Assembly (NCBI GenBank): GCA_900539145.1
Contig: UQAX01000004.1
Coordinates: forward strand, 1-64,000
DNA: 64,000 nt
Reading direction: 5' to 3'
Source of the DNA: an uncultured Blautia sp.
GTDB taxonomy: Bacteria > Bacillota > Clostridia > Lachnospirales > Lachnospiraceae
The position numbers and the translations under genes are program-made. Below the pieces are notes generated by a model. The model saw nothing but the letters and a program-made list of their open reading frames with translations, was not told where the DNA came from and searched no databases. Positions 58,742 through 64,000 of this stretch are shown piece by piece. Each line of letters starts with the position of its first letter. Position 1 is the stretch's first letter.

Positions 58742-60979
58742 ATGAAGAAAAACAGAGGGATACTTGTACTGGTTTTAACAGCAATCATTACAGGATTTCT
58801 GATTTTTACCACAGCAGTAGGATTTGGTCCTACCGGTACAGGTGCTGCAAAAAATATTAAGACAGGTCTGGACTTGTCCGGCGGTGTAAGTATTACATAC
58901 GAAGCATCCAAAGAGTCACCCACAGAAGATGAAATGGCAGATACCATTTATAAGCTTCAAAAACGTGTGGAAAATTACAGTACAGAAGCACAGGTTTATA
59001 AAGAAGGGGAAAATCGTATTATCGTAGAAATCCCCGGAGCAAAAGATGCAAATAAAATCTTAGAAGAACTGGGAAAACCGGGTTCTCTGTATTTTATTAA
59101 GCACAAAGACTCTGCCGGCGGAGAAAACTATACTTTGAATACAGAAACCGGCGAATATGAGCTTACAAAAACTATTGAAGAAATCGAAGCGGACGGTGGT
59201 ATTGTTCTGACAGGAACAGATATCAAGGACGCAAAAGCTGCGGTAGCGCAGGATGATTTGAAGAATAACGTAAACGTAGTAAGCTTATCCTTTACAAAAG
59301 AAGGAACAGACAAATTTGCCGCTGCTACAAAAGAGGCAGTGGAAGCCGGTAATGATACCATTGGTATTTATTATGATGGAACTTTTGTCAGTGTTCCAAG
59401 TGTAAGACAGGAAATCAAAGACGGACAGGCACAGATTGACGGTATGAAAGATGCAGCAGAGGCAGAAAATCTGGCATCTACCATTCGTATCGGTGGCTTG
59501 AAGCTGGAATTAAGCGAGCTTCGTTCCAGTGTAGTTGCGGCACAGTTAGGTGAAAAAGCAATTTCAACCAGTTTGGTGGCAGCGGCTATCGGACTTGCGC
59601 TGATTATCTTATTTATGATTTTTGTATATCGTATTCCGGGACTGGTATCCGGCATTGCATTGATTATTTATGTATGTCTTGATTTGATTGCATTAAATGC
59701 CTTTGATTTGACTTTAACCTTACAGGGTATTGCAGGTATTATTCTGTCAATCGGTATGGCAGTAGACGCCAACGTTATTATTTATGCCCGTATTCAGGAA
59801 GAAATTGCTGATGGAAAGAGTGTCAGAACGGCGCTTCAGAACGGATTTAAAAAAGCGTTTTCTGCAATTTTTGACGGTAACATTACAACCTTAATTGCAG
59901 CCTTTGTATTGAACTGGCTTGGTTCAGGAACAGTAAAAGGATTTGCACAGACTTTGGCGCTTGGTATTGTACTGTCCATGTTTACCGCATTAGTGGTATC
60001 CAAATATCTGATGTATGCAGTATATGCCGTTGGCGTGAGAAATGAGAAATTCTACGGAAAGAGAAAAGAAAGAAAACCAATTCCTTTCTTACAGAAGAGA
60101 AAAGTATTCTTTACCGTGTCTCTTATCCTGATTTTATGTGCCCCTGTTTCTATGTTGATTTTCAAGGGAACAACAGGAGAGTCCCTGAAATACAGTCTGG
60201 AATTTAAAGGCGGTACTTCTACAAATGTAGAGTTTGATAAGGATATGAGTATTGCAGAAATCGATGAAAAACTTACACCTTTAGTAGAAGAAGTTACAGG
60301 TGATAAGAACGTTCAGGCAACAAAAGTTGTAGGCAATAATCAGGTTATTATTAAAACCAGAACTTTGAATGTAGAACAGAGAGAAAAGCTGGAAACAGCT
60401 TTAATAGATAATTTTGGCGTAGCACAGGAAGATATTACATCTGAAAGTATTTCTTCTACGGTCAGCAGCGAAATGCGTGCAGATGCAGTAAAAGCTGTAA
60501 TCGTGGCTACGGTGTTGATGCTCTTATACATCTGGTTTAGATTTAAGGATATTCGTTTTGCAAGCAGTGCGGTTATTGCTCTTCTGCATGACGTATTAGT
60601 GGTTCTGGCATTCTATGCTGTTGCAAGAGTTTCCGTAGGAAATACCTTTATCGCATGTATGCTGACCATTGTAGGTTACTCTATTAATGCTACGATTGTT
60701 ATTTTTGACCGTATCAGAGAAAATCTGGCAAGTGCTGGCAAGAAGACAGATTTGGAAACACTGGTAAATGCCAGCATTACACAGACACTTACAAGAAGTA
60801 TTTACACTTCCTTGACAACCTTTATTATGGTATTCCTGTTATTCATTATGGGAGTTTCCTCTATTCGTGAATTTGCACTGCCTCTTATGGTAGGTATTGT
60901 ATGCGGCGGATACTCTTCTGTATGTATTACAGGCGCTCTTTGGTATGTCATGAAGAAAAAATTTAAAAAACAGAATTAA
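58742..60979 (+). CDS. secDF: Fused SecDF protein-export membrane component
   Basis: This 745-residue protein joins SecD and SecF. The N-terminal half has GLDLSGGVSITYEA, an extracytoplasmic domain and six helices with GIAGIILSIGMAVDANVIIYARIQEE; the second half has EFKGGTSTNVEF and VGYSINATIVIFDRIREN. It uses proton motive force to help pull proteins across the membrane. Its closeness to scfB might couple expression with peptide export, which is speculative. A hairpin follows at 60988-61023. Confidence 0.95.
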   Translation: MKKNRGILVLVLTAIITGFLIFTTAVGFGPTGTGAAKNIKTGLDLSGGVSITYEASKESPTEDEMADTIYKLQKRVENYSTEAQVYKEGENRIIVEIPGAKDANKILEELGKPGSLYFIKHKDSAGGENYTLNTETGEYELTKTIEEIEADGGIVLTGTDIKDAKAAVAQDDLKNNVNVVSLSFTKEGTDKFAAATKEAVEAGNDTIGIYYDGTFVSVPSVRQEIKDGQAQIDGMKDAAEAENLASTIRIGGLKLELSELRSSVVAAQLGEKAISTSLVAAAIGLALIILFMIFVYRIPGLVSGIALIIYVCLDLIALNAFDLTLTLQGIAGIILSIGMAVDANVIIYARIQEEIADGKSVRTALQNGFKKAFSAIFDGNITTLIAAFVLNWLGSGTVKGFAQTLALGIVLSMFTALVVSKYLMYAVYAVGVRNEKFYGKRKERKPIPFLQKRKVFFTVSLILILCAPVSMLIFKGTTGESLKYSLEFKGGTSTNVEFDKDMSIAEIDEKLTPLVEEVTGDKNVQATKVVGNNQVIIKTRTLNVEQREKLETALIDNFGVAQEDITSESISSTVSSEMRADAVKAVIVATVLMLLYIWFRFKDIRFASSAVIALLHDVLVVLAFYAVARVSVGNTFIACMLTIVGYSINATIVIFDRIRENLASAGKKTDLETLVNASITQTLTRSIYTSLTTFIMVFLLFIMGVSSIREFALPLMVGIVCGGYSSVCITGALWYVMKKKFKKQN

Positions 60980-60987
60980 ACTCAGAA

Positions 60988-61023
60988 AAAAGGAGTTGTT
61001 ACATTAAAGTGACAGCTCCTTTT
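60988..61023 (+). terminator. Terminator-like hairpin after secDF
   Basis: A 14-bp stem with G-U pairs (60989-61002 with 61009-61023) is followed by T-rich sequence. Confidence 0.6.
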
Positions 61024-61042
61024 GGAATTATAAGGTGATAAT

Positions 61043-62758
61043 ATGGAAAAATGGGTAGTTGCTGCCAAGAAGGCAGATTTTCAGGGGATTAGCAATCGCT
61101 TCGGAGTAGATCCTGTGATTGCAAGACTCATTCGAAATCGAGAACAGATTACTGATGAAGAAATTGATGTGTATCTTCACGGAAAGCTTCGAAATTTACA
61201 TTCATGGAAAGAGTTAAAGGGAATTGATGAATTATTAAATATTTTAATTCAAAAGATACAGCAAAAGAAAAAAATCAGAATTATCGGGGATTATGATATT
61301 GACGGTGTATGCTCTACATATATTCTTTTTCAAGGCTTGAAAAAAGCCAATGCTTTGGCAGACGTAGATATACCGGACAGAATGAAAGATGGATACGGTA
61401 TCAGCAAGGAGCTGATTGAGCGGGCGTATGAAAAAGAAATTGATACTATCATTACCTGTGACAACGGTATCAGCGCCATAGAGCAGATTGCTTATGCAAA
61501 AGAGAAAAATATGACAGTTTTGGTAACAGACCATCATGAAATCCCCTATGAGGAGAAGGAAGACGGAAGCATAGAGCGGTTTTTGCCAAATGCAGATGCC
61601 ATTGTAAATCCAAAGCAGGAGGGCTGCACCTATCCTTTTAAAGAAATCTGCGGAGCAATGGTTGCATTTAAGGTAGTATGGGGGCTGTTTGAAAAGCGTA
61701 ACATTCCTCTTTCGGAGATTGAGGAACTTATTCCCATTGCTGCCATTGCTACCGTGGGAGATGTTATGGATTTAGTAGATGAGAACAGGATTTTGGTAAA
61801 GGAAGGGCTGAAACGCATCCAGAATACAAATAATGAAGGTTTAAAAGCGCTTATTCGTGTCAACAATCTGGAAAACAGAGAAATTACCGCATATCATATC
61901 GGATTTGTATTAGGTCCGTGTATCAATGCCAGCGGAAGATTAAGCACTGCAAAAAGAGCTCTGGAATTACTGCTTTCGAAAGATACCAAGGAAGCCTCTG
62001 TGCTGGCAGAGGATTTGAAAGAATTAAACGACAGCCGTAAGGATATGACCGTAAAAGGTGTAGAAAGAGCAGTAGAAATAATTGAAAATACAGAGCTGAA
62101 AAATGACCGGGTACTGGTAGTATATCTTCCCGAATGTCATGAAAGTCTGGCGGGAATTATTGCCGGACGTATCAGGGAAAGATATACAAAGCCTGTTTTT
62201 GTGCTTACAAAGGGAGAAGAAGGCGTGAAGGGCTCAGGGCGTTCTATTGAGGCGTACCACATGTTTCAGGAAATGGTAAAATGCAGGGAGCTGCTGACAA
62301 AATTCGGTGGGCATCCAATGGCGGCAGGGCTTTCTATGGAAGAAGAAAATATTGAGAAATTCCGAAGAAAATTAAATGAAAACTGTACGCTGACAGAAGA
62401 AGACATGGTAGAAAAAATTGTGATTGATGTTCCTATGCCAATGTCTTATGTTACCATTCCTCTTATTCGCCAGTTAGGGCAGTTAGAACCTTTTGGAAAA
62501 GGAAATACAAAACCGATTTTTGCACAAAAAGATATCCGATTTTCAAACTGCAAGGTTTTCGGAAAAAACAGAAATGTAGTAAAAATGAAAGCGCAGGATG
62601 GTTTTGGGTTTGGAGCAGAATGTATTTGGTTTGGAGACGGAGACGAGTTTTTGGAACGCTTAAAAGAGAAGGATGTGTGGGATGTAATTTATTATCCTTC
62701 TGTTAATTCTTTTCAGGGAAGAGAGAGCATTGAGATGATTATTCAAAATATCCGTTGA
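61043..62758 (+). CDS. recJ: Single-stranded-DNA-specific exonuclease RecJ
   Basis: This 571-residue 5'-3' exonuclease is used in recombination and mismatch repair. DHH-superfamily motifs are GDYDIDGVCSTYIL (83-88 region), CDNGISA, VTDHHE (about 162-166), ADAIVNPKQ, and DHHA1-type SGRSIEAYHMF and FGGHPMAAGLSM. Length fits the short Firmicute form. GTG/ATG spacing: AAGGTGATAAT precedes ATG 61043. Confidence 0.95.
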   Translation: MEKWVVAAKKADFQGISNRFGVDPVIARLIRNREQITDEEIDVYLHGKLRNLHSWKELKGIDELLNILIQKIQQKKKIRIIGDYDIDGVCSTYILFQGLKKANALADVDIPDRMKDGYGISKELIERAYEKEIDTIITCDNGISAIEQIAYAKEKNMTVLVTDHHEIPYEEKEDGSIERFLPNADAIVNPKQEGCTYPFKEICGAMVAFKVVWGLFEKRNIPLSEIEELIPIAAIATVGDVMDLVDENRILVKEGLKRIQNTNNEGLKALIRVNNLENREITAYHIGFVLGPCINASGRLSTAKRALELLLSKDTKEASVLAEDLKELNDSRKDMTVKGVERAVEIIENTELKNDRVLVVYLPECHESLAGIIAGRIRERYTKPVFVLTKGEEGVKGSGRSIEAYHMFQEMVKCRELLTKFGGHPMAAGLSMEEENIEKFRRKLNENCTLTEEDMVEKIVIDVPMPMSYVTIPLIRQLGQLEPFGKGNTKPIFAQKDIRFSNCKVFGKNRNVVKMKAQDGFGFGAECIWFGDGDEFLERLKEKDVWDVIYYPSVNSFQGRESIEMIIQNIR

Positions 62759-62771
62759 GCAAAAATAAAAT

Positions 62772-62800
62772 TTGCGTCTGCAAAGAAAAGATGATATACT
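62772..62800 (+). promoter_or_regulatory. Promoter of apt-relA/spoT
   Basis: TTGCGT (62772-62777) and TATACT (62795-62800) have a 17-base spacer, upstream of AAGGGCAGGG and the apt start. Confidence 0.6.
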
Positions 62801-62868
62801 AAACCACATAAAAAACACAAAAAAATCACAAAAGTGACATAATTTGATATAAAGGGCAGGGAAACGCA

Positions 62869-63408
62869 ATGGAAGATTGTAAAAAGAAAAAAATTGAAGA
62901 CTATGTCAGAAGCATTCCTGATTTTCCGCAGGAGGGAATTATCTTTCGGGATGTTACCAGTATTTTAGAGGATGCAGACGGATTTGCACTGGCAGTTGAC
63001 TCTATGCAGAAGCTTTTGGAAGGCGTGGATGTTGACGTTATCGTAGGAACAGAGTCCAGAGGATTTATTTTCGGAGCGCCGATTGCGTATAATTTACATA
63101 AACCGCTTGTATTGGTAAGGAAAAAAGGGAAGCTGCCATGTGAAACCGTAGAGCAGAGCTATGATTTAGAATACGGAAGCGCTGTTATCGAAATGCACAA
63201 GGACTCCATTAAACCGGGACAAAAAGTTGTTATTGTTGATGATTTAATTGCAACAGGCGGAACCGTAGAGGCAGCGGCAAAGCTCATTGAAGGTCTTGGT
63301 GGAGAAGTTGTGAAATTGGTCTTCCTCATGGAGCTGGCAGGATTAAAAGGAAGAGAAAAATTAAAGAAATATGACGTTCAATCTGTAATTTGTTATGAAG
63401 GAAAATAA
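62869..63408 (+). CDS. apt: Adenine phosphoribosyltransferase
   Basis: This 179-residue salvage enzyme makes AMP from adenine and PRPP. It has IPDFPQEGIIFRDVTSIL, VGTESRGFIFGAPIA, RKKGKLPCETVEQSYDLEYG and the PRPP loop VVIVDDLIATGGT. Order recJ-apt-relA is conserved in many Firmicutes. Confidence 0.95.
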   Translation: MEDCKKKKIEDYVRSIPDFPQEGIIFRDVTSILEDADGFALAVDSMQKLLEGVDVDVIVGTESRGFIFGAPIAYNLHKPLVLVRKKGKLPCETVEQSYDLEYGSAVIEMHKDSIKPGQKVVIVDDLIATGGTVEAAAKLIEGLGGEVVKLVFLMELAGLKGREKLKKYDVQSVICYEGK

Positions 63409-63440
63409 AATCGGTTGATGGATAAGAGGTGACGTTTTTT

Positions 63441-64000
63441 ATGGAAGAAAAAAGAGAAGCTGCCTTAAAAGCAGAAGAAATTGAAAAAATTAAAAAGGCA
63501 GATGCCAATGTGAAGACCATGGAGGATTTCACCAGTCCGGAGGTACTTTATCAGGAGCTGATAACCAGTGTTCGGAAATACCATCCATCTACTGATATTT
63601 CCATGATTGATAAGGCATTTCAGATTGCCAATAATGCTCATAAAGGACAGGTGAGAAAGTCCGGCGAGCCTTATATCATTCATCCGCTTTGTGTGGCAAT
63701 TATTTTAGCTGATTTAGAGCTTGATAAGGAAACCATTGTAGCCGGGCTTCTTCATGATGTGGTAGAAGATACGGTTATGACCTCTGAGGAAATTCGGGAA
63801 GAATTTAATGCAGAGGTAGAGCTTTTGGTAGACGGTGTAACAAAGCTGGGACAGTTGAATTATTCCGCAGATAAGGTGGAGGTGCAGGCAGAGAATTTAA
63901 GAAAAATGTTTCTGGCAATGGCAAAGGACATCCGTGTTATTTTGATTAAGCTGGCAGACCGTCTGCATAATATGCGAACCTTGAAATATATGCCGCCTCA
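63441..64000 (+). CDS. relA: RelA/SpoT-type (p)ppGpp synthetase/hydrolase, 5' part only
   Basis: The first 186 codons of a bifunctional Rel protein are visible. The HD hydrolase domain is seen in AHKGQVRKSGEPYIIHPLCVA, the catalytic LLHDVVEDT and LIKLADRLHNMRTL. The synthetase and regulatory domains lie beyond the window end. The start at 63441 follows AAGAGGTGA. It probably shares a transcript with apt, linking purine salvage to the stringent response. Confidence 0.95.
   Translation, partial: MEEKREAALKAEEIEKIKKADANVKTMEDFTSPEVLYQELITSVRKYHPSTDISMIDKAFQIANNAHKGQVRKSGEPYIIHPLCVAIILADLELDKETIVAGLLHDVVEDTVMTSEEIREEFNAEVELLVDGVTKLGQLNYSADKVEVQAENLRKMFLAMAKDIRVILIKLADRLHNMRTLKYMPP

Noticed and set aside
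1..64000. CRISPR arrays, tRNA or rRNA genes, insertion sequences, prophage
   Set aside because: No regularly spaced repeats, cloverleaf or rRNA segments, transposase, integrase or phage structural genes were recognised on reading both strands.

Overview
The window is about 64 kb of low-GC Firmicute chromosome. It most resembles a gut Lachnospiraceae (Blautia/Ruminococcus-like); that is inferred from gene content, not from an rRNA gene. The pointers are a SCIFF peptide with its radical-SAM maturase, a PPi-type phosphofructokinase, meso-diaminopimelate dehydrogenase, an IMP cyclohydrolase/AICAR transformylase pair on separate genes, a detached glycyl-radical subunit of pyruvate formate-lyase, and strong AGGAGG ribosome binding sites. 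There is no rRNA, tRNA, CRISPR array, recognisable transposase or prophage. Most of the window is housekeeping, with small accessory patches.

Layout. 1-11.3 kb: a c-di-GMP phosphodiesterase, a CapA-like protein, PPi-phosphofructokinase, a sugar nucleotidyltransferase, GlmM, two lipoproteins, DegV and a small membrane exporter. 11.3-11.9 kb: a 626-base non-coding stretch with tandem repeats and two copies of a -10/double-palindrome unit ahead of a GNAT gene and a SEC-C methionine aminopeptidase. 13.3-14.9 kb: an accessory patch with an orphan protein, an MNT/HEPN pair and a small membrane protein. 15-20.7 kb: a ZTP riboswitch controlling the PurO/PurH pair, then ddh, a YitT protein and an unusual PurF homologue. 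20.8-29.4 kb: exonuclease III, DNA polymerase IV, an ECF S component, xpt, a CsoR-like regulator, an Mrp ATPase, an HPr-like protein and a nuclease-helicase fusion. 29.3-34.5 kb: a LysR regulator and purL. 34.6-43.8 kb: a large surface phosphoesterase protein and an envelope glycosyltransferase/YfhO pair. 43.8-49 kb: tRNA-dihydrouridine synthase, YdcF, a methyltransferase, a truncated Abi gene with its small RNA, and a broken diguanylate cyclase. 49-54.3 kb (minus strand): the pflB-grcA-pflA operon, a YesL-like protein and a CBS/CorC membrane protein. 54.5-64 kb: a cell-wall protein, the SCIFF system, secDF, recJ, apt and the start of a RelA/SpoT gene cut by the window end.

How the genes connect. 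Purine metabolism recurs at separate loci: ZTP-controlled purO/purH, purF-like, purL, xpt and apt. apt is followed by relA/spoT, which links purine salvage to (p)ppGpp. The pfl genes, PPi-PFK and the HPr-like protein fit fermentative sugar metabolism.

Most interesting items: (1) a minus-strand promoter, two-hairpin RNA and terminator directly upstream of an Abi-family gene cut off after 22 codons; (2) a PurF homologue with no catalytic Cys and other glutaminase motifs missing; (3) two promoter/palindrome units whose stems keep pairing through compensatory base changes; (4) an 18-bp perfect hairpin between the SCIFF peptide and its maturase; (5) a pyruvate formate-lyase split into core and glycyl-radical subunit; (6) a diguanylate cyclase broken twice.
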